Shown here: one piece after another, positions 27,463 through 36,929 of the stretch | Layout: each line of letters opens with the position of its first letter | Position numbering within the stretch: the stretch's first letter is position 1 | Assembly: GCA_023443315.1 (NCBI GenBank) | Contig: JAEZVA010000071.1 | Span: forward strand, 8,753 to 72,752 | Direction of reading: 5' to 3' | Source of the DNA: Bacillota bacterium | GTDB lineage: Bacteria; Bacillota; Clostridia; Oscillospirales; Ruminococcaceae | DNA length: 64,000 nucleotides | Program-made: the position numbers and the translations under genes | The notes under the pieces: generated by a model | The model's input: the letters and a program-made list of their open reading frames with translations, nothing else | Databases searched by the model: none | What the model was told of the DNA's origin: nothing

Positions 27463-28419
27463 CTATCGGTCAAGAAACTCCCCAGCAAACCAGACGTCGC
27501 GCACCTCAAACTCCCGCCCGTTCAGGTAGCCAAGCGCCCCCGCGTCCCCCTGAAACCGAAAGGCAAGGCGGTAGGAGTAAAGCGCCTGAACGCGGTGTCC
27601 GCTGCCCTTGTTCTGTTGGTTTGTGCCATACTTTGTGTCCCCAAGCAGTGGGTGACCCACAAACGCAAGGTGCGCGCGAATCTGGTGGGTTCGCCCCGTC
27701 AGCAGGTCCACCTCCAGTAGTGCGCGGCCGTCCTTTTGGGCGAGCACGCGGTAGTGGGTCCTAATCTCCTTTGCGCCGGCAAATGGTCTGCTTTGCACCG
27801 TCACGCGGTTTTGCTCGCTGTCCTTTTTCAGGTACGCGCACAGGGTATCGCTCTTTTTTGGGGGGATGCCGTGCACGATGCACAGGTAATACTTGTGCAC
27901 CTCGCGCAGCTTAATCTTTTCGTTAATAATACGCAGTGCCTCCGCGGTCTTTGCCGCGATGACAATGCCGCCGGTGTTGCGGTCAATGCGGTTGCATAGT
28001 GCGGGGGCAAACGAGTTCTCGTTTGCGGGGTCGTACTCTCCGCGCTCAAATAGATGCCGCTGAATTCGGTTAATTAATGTGTCCACCGCCTCGCGGTCGT
28101 CCTCGTGTACAATCAGCCCCGGGGGCTTGTCCGCAAGCAGGATGTTCTCATCCTCATACAGGATGTTTAGGTCATCGGGTGCGAGCAAAAAGGCGTTCTC
28201 TTGTAGGGCGTCGCCAAAAAATTCGTCGCCGATATATAGCTCAAGCACATCCCCCTCGTTTAGGCGCGTAGCGTTGTCGCACCGCTTACGGTTGAGCTTG
28301 ATGCGCTTTAAACGCAGGTATTTGTGCATTAGGGAGGCGGGCAAACGCGGCACCGCCTTGTTCAGGAATTTATCCAAACGCTGTCCCGCGTCATTTTTAC
28401 CGATGGTAAAGCTTCTCAA
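27463..28419 (-). CDS. RluA family pseudouridine synthase
   Basis: A 318-residue protein with an N-terminal S4 RNA-binding domain (RLDKFLNKAVPRLPASLMHKYLRLKR) and the synthase core. The catalytic Asp lies in NRIDRNTGG, a variant of HRLDRDTSG, and LLTGRTHQIRAHLAFVGHPLLGD follows. It isomerises uridine in rRNA or tRNA; RluC/RluD-type specificity is possible but not determined. Start is TTG 28419, right after GGAGGATTATT on the minus strand. Confidence 0.88.
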   Translation of the reverse strand: MRSFTIGKNDAGQRLDKFLNKAVPRLPASLMHKYLRLKRIKLNRKRCDNATRLNEGDVLELYIGDEFFGDALQENAFLLAPDDLNILYEDENILLADKPPGLIVHEDDREAVDTLINRIQRHLFERGEYDPANENSFAPALCNRIDRNTGGIVIAAKTAEALRIINEKIKLREVHKYYLCIVHGIPPKKSDTLCAYLKKDSEQNRVTVQSRPFAGAKEIRTHYRVLAQKDGRALLEVDLLTGRTHQIRAHLAFVGHPLLGDTKYGTNQQNKGSGHRVQALYSYRLAFRFQGDAGALGYLNGREFEVRDVWFAGEFLDR

Positions 28420-28565
28420 AATAATCCTCCGTGTCTGTTATACCAAGTTAGCGATATGAAGTTTGAATCGGCGGAGTGATAGCCCTGCATCGCGGCTTAT
28501 GCTATACACAACTGCTAATGTGATTATACTGCGGGGGGCGATAGTTGGTCAATTATTTTCGCGTA

Positions 28566-28601
28566 TGCACTGTACCAACCATTGTTTTTGTTATATAATA
28601 A
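28566..28601 (+). promoter_or_regulatory. SOS-like promoter upstream of pyrE-radC
   Basis: TATAAT at 28594-28599 follows a 36-nt block agreeing at 30 of 36 positions with the uvrB promoter (31480-31515). Both contain AAC-N4-GTT at the same distance from the -10 (here 28577-28586) and then GTTTTTGTTATATAAT. The LexA-type match is weaker here than at uvrB. The leader to pyrE is about 150 nt, with short hairpins but no T-run. The rest of 28420-28751 shows no gene. Confidence 0.5.
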
Positions 28602-28751
28602 CATGTAGTTGGATGTCTGTCCGCCATAATTCGATAGTAATCGAGCGGGCGAATAAAGTGATGATCTGGCGGTAATATTGATTATCGACATGCCGCACAA
28701 TTCCAAGCGGCAAAGAAAAACAGCCGGCACTGCTGGCGGATTGGAGCGGCT

Positions 28752-29339
28752 ATGTTGACAAATGAACGCGTCGAAGAGATATTAAAGGAAGCGGGGGTTT
28801 TACTGGAGGGGCACTTTTTGCTCACCTCGGGCAAGCACTCCGATCGCTACCTGCAATGTGCAAGGATATTTCGCAACACGAAGTACAGCGAGGAGCTATG
28901 CGCAGCGCTTGCGGACAAGTTTAAGGACGATGGGGTAGACGTGGTAATCGGTCCCGCCATGGGCGCGGTTCAGATGGCGTATGAAGTAAGCCGCAGCATA
29001 GGCTGCGAAAACTACTTCTCCGAGCGCGAGGACGGCAAGATGGTACTGCGCCGCGGCTTTGAGATTGCCCCAGGTATGCGCTGCCTGCTTGTGGAGGATG
29101 TTGTCACCACCGGCGGCTCGGTTGTTGAGGTAAAGGAGCTTGTGGAAGCAGCGGGTGGCGTAGTGGTCGGTATCGGCTCTATCGTCGACCGCACGGGCGG
29201 CGAGATTCAGTTTGGCGTACCCTACCGCGCGGTGTATTCCGTCAAGGTGCAGGCGTGGGAGGCAGCAGACTGCCCACTGTGCAAAGCGGCGACCATCCCG
29301 CTGGTGAAGCCCGGCAGCAGAAAGCTTCCGACAAAGTAA
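28752..29339 (+). CDS. pyrE: Orotate phosphoribosyltransferase
   Basis: A 195-residue enzyme making orotidine monophosphate from orotate and PRPP in pyrimidine synthesis. The PRPP loop is CLLVEDVVTTGGSV, preceded by the catalytic region with LLTSGKHSDRYLQ and the flexible-loop sequence FSEREDGKMVLRRGF. Length is typical. It stands apart from other pyr genes and precedes radC by 44 nt. Confidence 0.92.
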   Translation: MLTNERVEEILKEAGVLLEGHFLLTSGKHSDRYLQCARIFRNTKYSEELCAALADKFKDDGVDVVIGPAMGAVQMAYEVSRSIGCENYFSEREDGKMVLRRGFEIAPGMRCLLVEDVVTTGGSVVEVKELVEAAGGVVVGIGSIVDRTGGEIQFGVPYRAVYSVKVQAWEAADCPLCKAATIPLVKPGSRKLPTK

Positions 29340-29382
29340 TACCCCCAAATCTTAACACAATCATGTGTGGGCGGTGGGCAAT

Positions 29383-30057
29383 ATGACAGGGATTCATCAA
29401 GGGCATCGCGGTCGGCTTAAGCAGCGCTTTCTCGAAAGCGGGCTGGATGCGTTTAGCGACCATCACATCCTAGAGCTGTTGTTGTTTTACGTTTTACCCC
29501 GCCGCGATACCAATGTACTGGCTCATAGGCTGATGCAGCGGTTCGGCTCGCTCTCGGGCGTGCTGGATGCACCGATTCAGGAACTGTCCGAGGTCGAGGG
29601 CATTGGCGACAGCGCGGCGGCGTATCTCAAGCTGTTTTCTCAGGTGGCGCGGGTGTATTTTAACGACAAGCTTAAGGATGGCGTGGTGCTCGATACCGCC
29701 GAAAAGGTGGGCGAGTATCTGATACCCAAGTACATCGGCATCATGCACGAGATGGTGCTGCTCGTTTGTCTTGACTCCAAGGGCAAGGTGCAGTCCTGCA
29801 CCGCGGTTATGGAGGGAACCATCAACGCAACGCAGGTGTCGGTGCGCAAGATTATCGAAACCGCGGTGCGCAACAATGCCGCATCGGTCATCCTGTCGCA
29901 CAACCACCCCAGCGGGCTTGCCATCCCTTCGCGGGATGATATTGTCACCACCCAAAAAATCGAGCAGGCGCTCGCGCTGATTAGCGTTCATCTGGTCGAC
30001 CACATCATCGTGGCGGACAACGACTGGGTGTCGCTGCGCGATTCCGCCTATCTTTGA
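29383..30057 (+). CDS. radC: RadC family JAB-domain protein
   Basis: A 224-residue protein with an N-terminal helix-hairpin-helix-like part (LSEVEGIGDSAAAYLKL) and a JAMM/JAB metal domain (SHNHPSGLAIPSRDD, with HxH and Asp ligands). The family is called DNA repair protein RadC, though its activity is unproven. ATG 29383 is preferred to GTG 29365 because the conserved MTGIHQGHRGRLKQRF begins there. It shares the pyrE transcript, possibly under the SOS-like promoter. Confidence 0.9.
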   Translation: MTGIHQGHRGRLKQRFLESGLDAFSDHHILELLLFYVLPRRDTNVLAHRLMQRFGSLSGVLDAPIQELSEVEGIGDSAAAYLKLFSQVARVYFNDKLKDGVVLDTAEKVGEYLIPKYIGIMHEMVLLVCLDSKGKVQSCTAVMEGTINATQVSVRKIIETAVRNNAASVILSHNHPSGLAIPSRDDIVTTQKIEQALALISVHLVDHIIVADNDWVSLRDSAYL

Positions 30058-30105
30058 ATACTCGCACCAATTTGAAGTGGAATTATAAAGATTTAATTAC
30101 TTTTA

Positions 30106-30168
30106 TTGACATGTTTGCATCACTGTGGTAACATAAACATATGTTACCACAGTGATGTTTTTTATTAT
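30106..30168 (+). promoter_or_regulatory. Promoter overlapped by a 17-bp-arm palindrome
   Basis: TTGACA (30106-30111), a 17-nt spacer and TAACAT (30129-30134) form a promoter. ATCACTGTGGTAACATA (30119-30135) is perfectly repeated in inverted form at 30140-30156 with a 4-nt gap, covering the -10 and predicted start site. A T-run follows (30158-30163). The palindrome can act as radC terminator, as operator for the gene at 30195, or both. Confidence 0.6.
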
Positions 30169-30194
30169 TAAGAAAAGGAGTGACGTAGTTTACT

Positions 30195-30830
30195 ATGTGT
30201 ATGATTAAAACGACAGGTTTGCGAAGGATTGCCTTAACCGTTGCAATTGTTTTTGTGGTTGTTATAGCGTGCGCAGTCCTTTTTTCCTGCTCGAGAGACC
30301 CTCTTGTTGACGACGGTAATTCGCAGCAGGGATTGACCTCAAGCGCGGATTCGCTTCAACCCTCCCAAAAGAGCAGTGCAAACGCACAGGAGAGCAGTGA
30401 AATATTGCCTCCTGCTTCTTCCGCCGGGGAAGTCGGAGAGGATGAGGTTATCGTGTATGAGCACACCGATGCAACGCGGTACCGCTCCCCGGTGGACACA
30501 ACGGATGTGACGTGGGAGCTGTTGGAGGACAACGAGGTGCGGATAACAAGCGAGAAGCAGGAAGCCGTATACGCGGCGGAAGCCGGTGAGGTCGTTGTAA
30601 GAAAAAGCACCGGTTGGAATGTACCGTTCAACTATGTGGAGATTCATCATGGTAATGGGATTACAACTCTTTACCGGCATCTGGATAATTTCGTGGTGGA
30701 GTTCGGAGATACGGTTGAAAAGGGGCAGAAGCTCGCCGAAATGCAGGAGGCGGACGGGCATTACTCCTTCCGGTTCAGTATTTGCTTATTTGCACAGGAG
30801 AATCTTGAGATCAACATTCCCGCAGAGTAA
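30195..30830 (+). CDS. Lipoprotein with degenerate M23 (LytM) domain
   Basis: A 211-residue lipoprotein. The signal peptide ends in LFSC, with Cys32 as lipidation site, followed by a Ser/Gln-rich linker of about 50 residues and an M23-like domain (VYAAEAGEVVV, YVEIHHGNGITTLYRHLDN, VEKGQKLAEM). The zinc motifs are lost: the first His/Asp pair is replaced around NEVRITSEKQE, and the terminal HLHFE becomes HYSFRFS. It is likely a non-catalytic binding or structural protein, comparable to SpoIIQ-type LytM proteins. AAAAGGAG lies 14 nt before ATG 30195. Confidence 0.75.
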   Translation: MCMIKTTGLRRIALTVAIVFVVVIACAVLFSCSRDPLVDDGNSQQGLTSSADSLQPSQKSSANAQESSEILPPASSAGEVGEDEVIVYEHTDATRYRSPVDTTDVTWELLEDNEVRITSEKQEAVYAAEAGEVVVRKSTGWNVPFNYVEIHHGNGITTLYRHLDNFVVEFGDTVEKGQKLAEMQEADGHYSFRFSICLFAQENLEINIPAE

Positions 30831-30871
30831 CGTGTCCCAACTAATTCTGTTAAAATTTTGGAGGTGTAAAT

Positions 30872-31321
30872 ATGAGTAGAAAACTTTTCTCTTTCCTTAC
30901 GTTAGCTGTAATGTGTGTTTGCATGGCTTTCCCTGTCAGCGCGGAAGCTGACACTCAGGTTATGCCTATGCCGCGCAAACCGGATAACCCCAATGCTAGA
31001 TATATCAACTACACATTTGACCGTATACTGTCAGTGGATGAAGTTGTTGTTTCATATCAGTATGAAATTAGGGCTTCCGATACGGAAGTGTATTTGTATA
31101 CTTATATAACAAATGACATCTATCAGCAGTATTCAGTGTCACTTTATGGATCGAATACTATTGGGGTAGATGGCACCCGCATTGTAACTATTACTGGGGG
31201 ACCGCATGCGAAATCGTATGTATGGACAAATGCGCAACAATACAGGTATTACCGTATTATCATAACGAATATCACCCATGGTAATCCTGTCCGGGCCATT
31301 GTCAATTGGTGGGGCGAATAG
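30872..31321 (+). CDS. Small secreted protein, unknown
   Basis: A 149-residue protein with a signal peptide (cleavage about VSA-EA, residue 25), exported and lacking lipobox or anchor. The mature part is rich in Tyr, Thr and Asn and looks all-beta. It shares no family I recognise. GGAGG lies before ATG 30872, 41 nt behind the M23-like lipoprotein, so the two may form one operon. The coding region is more AT-rich than its neighbours, which may hint at lateral origin. Confidence 0.65.
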   Translation: MSRKLFSFLTLAVMCVCMAFPVSAEADTQVMPMPRKPDNPNARYINYTFDRILSVDEVVVSYQYEIRASDTEVYLYTYITNDIYQQYSVSLYGSNTIGVDGTRIVTITGGPHAKSYVWTNAQQYRYYRIIITNITHGNPVRAIVNWWGE

Positions 31322-31402
31322 CTTGAGAGCCTGTTTTTCAAGCGTATTCATGCAACTTACCCCGTAGGATGATTTTTAAACAGAATTGAATGAGAGTAAA
31401 CT

Positions 31403-31453
31403 AAAAAGAGTTGCCGCCCTGATGAAATAATGGTGGCAGCTCTTTTCGTTTTT
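31403..31453 (+). terminator. Terminator after the small secreted protein gene
   Basis: AAAGAGTTGCC pairs with GGCAGCTCTTT, with one G-T pair, then TTTTCGTTTTT follows. Confidence 0.75.
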
Positions 31454-31479
31454 GGGTGATTTGTAATAATATTTGATTC

Positions 31480-31515
31480 TGCACTATACAAACGTATGTT
31501 TTTGTTATATAATGA
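31480..31515 (+). promoter_or_regulatory. LexA-type SOS box and promoter of uvrB
   Basis: TATACA (31485-31490), a 17-nt spacer and TATAAT (31508-31513). The spacer holds CAAACGTATGTTTT (31489-31502), which agrees with the Gram-positive LexA consensus CGAACRNRYGTTYG at 12 of 14 positions. uvrB is a common SOS gene. Leader length to the start is about 120 nt; no other gene in 31322-31639. Confidence 0.65.
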
Positions 31516-31639
31516 GAGAACAAAAAAGCACTGCGGATAGCGCCGTCCCATCATAATACCGGCTGTTGATTAAAACGGTGATACAAGGACTGTTTAATCA
31601 AGGATTTCGTATAATGCGGAAGGGTAAAGAGCGGAAGAT

Positions 31640-33601
31640 ATGGACAAGTTCAAACTCAAAAGCGAATACAAGCCCACCGGCGATCAGCCTGCCGCCATCG
31701 ATGCGCTTGTTCAGGGCCTGCTTCGCGGCGACCGGGAGCAGGCGCTTTTGGGCGTTACCGGCTCGGGTAAGACCTTTACGATGGCGAATATTATCGAGCG
31801 GGTAAACCGCCCGGCGATAGTGCTTGCCCACAACAAGACGCTTGCCGCGCAGCTGTGCAGCGAGTTTAAGGAGTTTTTCCCCGAGAATGCGGTGGAGTAC
31901 TTCGTGAGCTACTACGATTACTATCAGCCCGAGGCGTATATTCCGAGCACCGATACCTATATTGAAAAGGACAGCGCCATCAACGCCGAGATTGAAAAGC
32001 TGCGCCACTCCGCCACGGCGTCCCTGTCCGAGCGTCGGGATGTTATCATCGTGGCGAGCGTGTCCTGCATCTACAGCCTTGGCGACCCCATAGACTACCG
32101 CAATATGGTTATCTCCGCGCGTCCGGGCATGGTTTGGGGCAGAGACGCGTTCTTGGCAAAGCTTGTGGAGCTGCAGTACGAGCGCAACGACATCGCGTTT
32201 GAACGCAACAAGTTTCGTGTGCGCGGCGATGTGGTCGAGGTGTTTCCTGCATACTCCAGCGAGCTTGCCCTGCGGTTTGAGTTTTTCGGCGACGAGATCG
32301 AGCGCATCTGCGAGATGCACGCACTTACCGGCGAGGTCAAGGCGGTGCTGGGTCATGCGGTAGTTTACCCCGCGTCCCACTTTATCGTCTCCCGCGACAA
32401 GATGGAGCGCGCGGTGGTGGAGATACAGGACGAGCTGACCGACCGCCTGAAGTACTTCCGTGAAAACGAGAAGCTGCTTGAAGCCCAGCGCATCGAGCAG
32501 CGCACCAACTACGATATCGAGATGCTGCGGGAGATTGGCTTTTGCAGCGGCATAGAGAACTACTCCCGTGTGCTGTCTGGGCGCTCGCCCGGCAGCACCC
32601 CGTTTACGTTGCTTGATTATTTTCCGAAGGATTACCTGCTGTTCATCGACGAATCCCACGTGAGTATTCCGCAGGTGCGCGGTATGTATGCGGGCGACCA
32701 CGCAAGAAAAAAGACGCTCGTGGACTACGGCTTTCGGCTGCCCTCGGCGTTCGACAACCGCCCGCTTAACTTTGATGAGTTTTACGGTAAGCTCAATCAG
32801 GTGGTGTTTGTATCCGCCACACCGGGACCGTTCGAGCGCGAGAAGAGTGCCGCCATTGTCGAACAGGTCATACGCCCCACCGGACTGCTCGACCCCGAGG
32901 TGGAGGTTCGCCCGGTAGAGGGTCAGATAGACGACCTGCTCTCGGAGATTAACATCCGCACCGAAAAGGGCGAGCGCGTCCTTGTCACCACCCTTACCAA
33001 AAAGATGGCGGAGGATTTGACCGCATACCTTGAGAAGATGGACTGCAAGGTGCGCTATATGCACCACGGTATCGATACCATCGAGCGTATGGAGATTATC
33101 CGCGACCTGCGCCTTGGCGAGTTTGACGTGCTGGTGGGCATTAACCTGCTGCGCGAAGGGCTCGATATCCCCGAGGTATCATTGGTCGTTATCCTGGACG
33201 CGGACAAGGAGGGCTTTCTGCGCAGTGAGACCTCGTTGATACAAACCATCGGACGCGCCGCGCGAAACGAGCAGGGCAAGGTTATTATGTATGCCGATTC
33301 GGTTACCGGCTCAATGGAGCGAGCCATCCGCGAAACCGAAAGAAGACGTGCCATTCAGCACGAATACAATATTGCGCATGGCATTACGCCGGTTTCGATA
33401 AAGAAGGGCGTTCGTGATATGATAGAGATATCCGCGCGGGAAAGCATCGACAAGGCGTTTGAGAAACGTATCAGCAAGCGCGATAAGGATAAGCTTATCG
33501 ACCAGCTTACCCGCGAGATGCGCGCGGCGGCAAAGCTTTTGGAGTTCGAGCACGCCGCTTACCTGCGCGATAAAATCAACAAGCTGAATGCCGTAAAATA
33601 A
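31640..33601 (+). CDS. uvrB: Excinuclease ABC subunit B
   Basis: A 653-residue helicase-like subunit of nucleotide excision repair, loaded on damage by UvrA. Motifs: Walker [11 protein letters not shown], beta-hairpin start [16 protein letters not shown] box ([10 protein letters not shown]), C-terminal helicase motifs [15 protein letters not shown] and TIGRAARN, and a final UVR domain ([14 protein letters not shown]) that contacts UvrC. Length is normal. uvrA follows by about 110 nt. Confidence 0.96.
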   Translation: MDKFKLKSEYKPTGDQPAAIDALVQGLLRGDREQALLGVTGSGKTFTMANIIERVNRPAIVLAHNKTLAAQLCSEFKEFFPENAVEYFVSYYDYYQPEAYIPSTDTYIEKDSAINAEIEKLRHSATASLSERRDVIIVASVSCIYSLGDPIDYRNMVISARPGMVWGRDAFLAKLVELQYERNDIAFERNKFRVRGDVVEVFPAYSSELALRFEFFGDEIERICEMHALTGEVKAVLGHAVVYPASHFIVSRDKMERAVVEIQDELTDRLKYFRENEKLLEAQRIEQRTNYDIEMLREIGFCSGIENYSRVLSGRSPGSTPFTLLDYFPKDYLLFIDESHVSIPQVRGMYAGDHARKKTLVDYGFRLPSAFDNRPLNFDEFYGKLNQVVFVSATPGPFEREKSAAIVEQVIRPTGLLDPEVEVRPVEGQIDDLLSEINIRTEKGERVLVTTLTKKMAEDLTAYLEKMDCKVRYMHHGIDTIERMEIIRDLRLGEFDVLVGINLLREGLDIPEVSLVVILDADKEGFLRSETSLIQTIGRAARNEQGKVIMYADSVTGSMERAIRETERRRAIQHEYNIAHGITPVSIKKGVRDMIEISARESIDKAFEKRISKRDKDKLIDQLTREMRAAAKLLEFEHAAYLRDKINKLNAVK

Positions 33602-33658
33602 TCGTGAATGCGAACAGTATTTGCTCTTGTGAATACTGTTCACGTTTACCTCACATAA

Positions 33659-33670
33659 GAACAAATGTTT
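33659..33670 (+). promoter_or_regulatory. LexA-type box upstream of uvrA
   Basis: GAAC-AAAT-GTTT at 33659-33670 with its flanks fits the Gram-positive LexA consensus at 12 of 14 positions. Before it, GAACAGTATT (33612-33621) pairs with AATACTGTTC as a hairpin. A weak promoter (TTTACC/TTTAAC) may overlap. Confidence 0.45.
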
Positions 33671-33713
33671 TAACATCTGGCAGCAATTCTAACGGATTTT
33701 GGAGGAGTTTCCA

Positions 33714-36536
33714 TTGGCTAAGGATAAAATCATCATACGGGGTGCACGGGAGCACAACCTAAAGAACATCGATGTGGAGATACCGCGCGATAAGCTAGTG
33801 GTATTTACAGGGCTATCCGGCTCGGGCAAAAGTTCGCTTGCGTTTGACACTATCTACGCCGACGGGCAGCGCAGGTATGTCGAGAGTCTGTCGTCTTACG
33901 CAAGACAGTTTCTCGGTCAGATGGAAAAGCCGGATGTCGATTCAATCGAAGGGCTTTCCCCGGCAATCTCCATCGATCAAAAGACCACAAGCAAGAACCC
34001 GCGCTCCACGGTGGGCACGGTTACCGAGATATACGACTACCTGCGTCTGTTGTATGCCCGCATCGGGCATCCCCACTGCCCCGTGTGCGGCAGAGAGATC
34101 TCCCAGCAGACGGTGGACCAGATGGTGGATCGCGTCCTGGAACTGCCCGAAGGGGCAAAGATACAGGTGCTAGCACCCGTGGTCAGGGGACGAAAGGGTG
34201 AGCATACCAAAGAATTTGATGCCGCCCGCCGCTCCGGCTTTGTGCGCGTGCGTGTGGACGGAATCATCTACGACCTGTCCGAGCAGATTAAGCCGGAGAA
34301 GAACAAAAAGCATAACATCGAGATTGTGGTGGACCGCCTTTCGGTGCGCGACGACATCAAGTCGCGCCTTGCCGATTCGTTTGAGACCGCTCTGGCGCTT
34401 ACCGGCGGACTGTTGGTGGTGGATGTAATAGACGGCGAGGAGATGCTGTTTTCTCAAAACTACTCCTGCCCCGAGCACGACATCAGCATCGACGAGCTTG
34501 CGCCGCGTATGTTTTCGTTTAACAACCCCATCGGAGCGTGTGAAAAATGTACGGGGCTTGGCACCTTCTTAAAGGTTGACCCCGACCTTATCATACCAAA
34601 CAAGCGCCTTTCCATTCGGGAGGGTGCCGTCAGGGCTAGCGGCTGGTATTACGGCGACGGCGGAACCATCGCGCAGATGTTCTATGAAGGGCTTGCAAAG
34701 CACTACGGCTTTTCGCTTGATGTACCGGTAGCAAAGCTGACGCAGGACCAGGTTGATAAGATATTGTACGGCACAAACGGCGAGCCGATTGAGATCACCC
34801 GCAAAAACGAGTACGGTGAAGGCTCTTATCGCGCACCGTTTGAGGGGGTTATCAACAACCTCGAACGCCGCTTTCGCGAGACGCAAAGCTCGTTTATGCG
34901 TGAGGAGCTGTCCAGCACCATGTCGTCGGTGCTGTGCCCCGATTGTAACGGACAGCGGTTAAAGCCCGAGTACCTTTCGGTAACGGTAGGCGATAAAAAC
35001 ATCAGTGAGTTCACGAGCCTGTCGGTCACAAACGCCCTTGCGTTTATCGATGGTCTTGCGCTGGAAGGCCGCGAGCTGATGATAGCCGAGCAGATTATGA
35101 AAGAGATTCGCGAGCGCCTCGGCTTTTTACAAAGTGTGGGGCTTGAGTACCTGACGCTGTCCCGCGCGGCGGGCACATTGTCGGGCGGCGAGAGCCAGCG
35201 CATCCGCCTTGCCACACAGATCGGTTCCTCCTTAATGGGGGTGTTATATATCCTCGACGAGCCGAGCATCGGTCTGCACCAGCGCGACAACGACAAGCTC
35301 ATCGGCACGCTCAAGCGCCTGCGTGACTTAGGCAATACACTAATTGTGGTGGAGCACGACGAAGACACCATGTATGCCGCAGACTATATTGTGGACATCG
35401 GTCCCGCGGCGGGAATACACGGCGGGCAGGTGGTGTGCGCTGGCAGTATAGACGAGATAAAACGCTGCGAGGGCTCAATTACAGGGCAGTACCTAAGCGG
35501 GCGAAAGGCAATCGAGGTGCCAAAAACGCGCCGTAAGGGCAACGGCAAAACCCTAAAGATTAAGGGTGCACGCCACAATAACCTAAAGAATATCACCGTT
35601 TCTGTTCCGCTTGGCACGTTTACGAGCGTGACCGGTGTGTCAGGGTCGGGAAAAAGCTCGCTCATCAACGAAATCCTGTTTAAGCGGCTTTCCGCTGTGC
35701 TCAACGGCAGCCGCGCCAAAGCGGGCGCGCACGACGAGATAACCGGCATTGAGAATCTGGATAAGGTCATCGACATCGACCAATCCCCCATCGGGCGTAC
35801 GCCGCGTTCCAACCCCGCCACCTATACCGGCGTGTTTACCGATATCCGCAACGTGTTTGCCGCGTCCGCAGACGCAAAGATACGCGGCTACACCTCTAGC
35901 AGGTTCTCCTTTAATGTGAAGGGCGGTCGCTGCGAGGCGTGCGAGGGAGACGGGATCCTTAAGATAGAGATGCACTTTTTGCCCGACATCTACGTCCCCT
36001 GTGAGGTGTGCAAGGGCAAGCGCTACAACCGTGAGACGCTGGAGGTCAAGTTCAAGGGCAAGACCATCTACGATGTTCTGGAGATGACGGTGGACGAAGG
36101 CGTGGAGTTCTTTGCGAACATCCCACGTGTAGCGCGAAAGCTCGAGACGCTGCAAAGCGTTGGGCTGGGCTATGTGAAGATTGGTCAGCCCGCAACCACG
36201 CTTTCGGGCGGCGAGGCGCAGCGCGTTAAGCTTGCGACTGAGCTATCCAAACGCTCTACCGGCAAAACGATCTATATCCTCGACGAGCCCACCACCGGTC
36301 TGCATACCGCGGATGTACACAAGCTCATCGATGTGCTTCAGCTGCTGGTGGAAGCGGGCAATACGGTGCTCGTCATCGAACACAACCTTGATGTGATTAA
36401 AACCGCCGACTACGTCATTGACCTCGGTCCTGAGGGCGGGGATAAGGGCGGCGAGTTGGTTGTATGTGGCACGCCAGAGAAAATTGCCCGATGCGAGCAG
36501 TCGTATACGGGACAATATTTGCGCAAGGTGTTGTAA
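33714..36536 (+). CDS. uvrA: Excinuclease ABC subunit A
   Basis: A 940-residue ATPase that finds DNA lesions and loads UvrB. Two ABC modules: Walker [17 protein letters not shown] and [15 protein letters not shown], signatures LSGGESQRI and LSGGEAQRV. Zinc modules have CPVCG, CEKC and CPDC in the first half and CEAC and CEVC in the second. TTG 33714 is chosen because GGAGGAG (33701-33707) ends six bases before it; the frame from TTG 33699 would include that site. Confidence 0.97.
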   Translation: MAKDKIIIRGAREHNLKNIDVEIPRDKLVVFTGLSGSGKSSLAFDTIYADGQRRYVESLSSYARQFLGQMEKPDVDSIEGLSPAISIDQKTTSKNPRSTVGTVTEIYDYLRLLYARIGHPHCPVCGREISQQTVDQMVDRVLELPEGAKIQVLAPVVRGRKGEHTKEFDAARRSGFVRVRVDGIIYDLSEQIKPEKNKKHNIEIVVDRLSVRDDIKSRLADSFETALALTGGLLVVDVIDGEEMLFSQNYSCPEHDISIDELAPRMFSFNNPIGACEKCTGLGTFLKVDPDLIIPNKRLSIREGAVRASGWYYGDGGTIAQMFYEGLAKHYGFSLDVPVAKLTQDQVDKILYGTNGEPIEITRKNEYGEGSYRAPFEGVINNLERRFRETQSSFMREELSSTMSSVLCPDCNGQRLKPEYLSVTVGDKNISEFTSLSVTNALAFIDGLALEGRELMIAEQIMKEIRERLGFLQSVGLEYLTLSRAAGTLSGGESQRIRLATQIGSSLMGVLYILDEPSIGLHQRDNDKLIGTLKRLRDLGNTLIVVEHDEDTMYAADYIVDIGPAAGIHGGQVVCAGSIDEIKRCEGSITGQYLSGRKAIEVPKTRRKGNGKTLKIKGARHNNLKNITVSVPLGTFTSVTGVSGSGKSSLINEILFKRLSAVLNGSRAKAGAHDEITGIENLDKVIDIDQSPIGRTPRSNPATYTGVFTDIRNVFAASADAKIRGYTSSRFSFNVKGGRCEACEGDGILKIEMHFLPDIYVPCEVCKGKRYNRETLEVKFKGKTIYDVLEMTVDEGVEFFANIPRVARKLETLQSVGLGYVKIGQPATTLSGGEAQRVKLATELSKRSTGKTIYILDEPTTGLHTADVHKLIDVLQLLVEAGNTVLVIEHNLDVIKTADYVIDLGPEGGDKGGELVVCGTPEKIARCEQSYTGQYLRKVL

Positions 36537-36654
36537 TTAGTGATAAAATTAGCTATACTATTTACTAAATTATATAATATTAAGCCACTGCTGTTTGGCG
36601 GCGAAACAAAGCGTGGTCAGCAGCGTGGTTAAAATCAGAAAGGATGGAACAATT

Positions 36655-36813
36655 ATGGCTAAGTATGTTTGCTCCGTTTGTGGCTACACCTATGATGAGG
36701 CTGAGGGTGCTCCCGACGTCGGTATTGCTCCCGGCACCAAGTGGGACGATATCCCCGACGATTTCGTATGCCCCGTGTGCGGTGTAGCGAAGGATATGTT
36801 TGAGGCAGAGTAA
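36655..36813 (+). CDS. Rubredoxin
   Basis: A 52-residue iron protein with a single Fe(Cys)4 centre: [15 protein letters not shown] and [11 protein letters not shown]. It carries electrons in anaerobes, often to oxygen- or peroxide-reducing enzymes. ATG 36655 follows AAAGGATGG; the longer frame upstream is not conserved. It has its own terminator at 36859 and no redox partner next to it. Confidence 0.95.
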   Translation: MAKYVCSVCGYTYDEAEGAPDVGIAPGTKWDDIPDDFVCPVCGVAKDMFEAE

Positions 36814-36858
36814 TTCCCATAGGGTTCTATTCCATTGTGCGTTACCGAATAAGAAATC

Positions 36859-36893
36859 AAAAAACAGCCCGCTGCACAGCGGGCTGTTTTTTA
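36859..36893. terminator. Terminator after rubredoxin
   Basis: AAAAAACAGCCCGCT pairs with AGCGGGCTGTTTTTT around GCAC, bidirectional with the convergent chemoreceptor gene. Confidence 0.88.
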
Positions 36894-36929
36894 TGTAATG
36901 TTATTTAATTGGGTGTAAATTGCGTTTCA

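Noticed and set aside
31489..31502. uvrB upstream sequence as a Fur or PerR box
   Set aside because: The AAC-N4-GTT symmetry and the gene downstream fit LexA better than 7-1-7 metal-regulator boxes.
31598..33067. Long minus-strand open frame of 489 codons opposite uvrB
   Set aside because: It is a shadow of the GC-rich uvrB codons; the product shows no family pattern and uvrB is certain.
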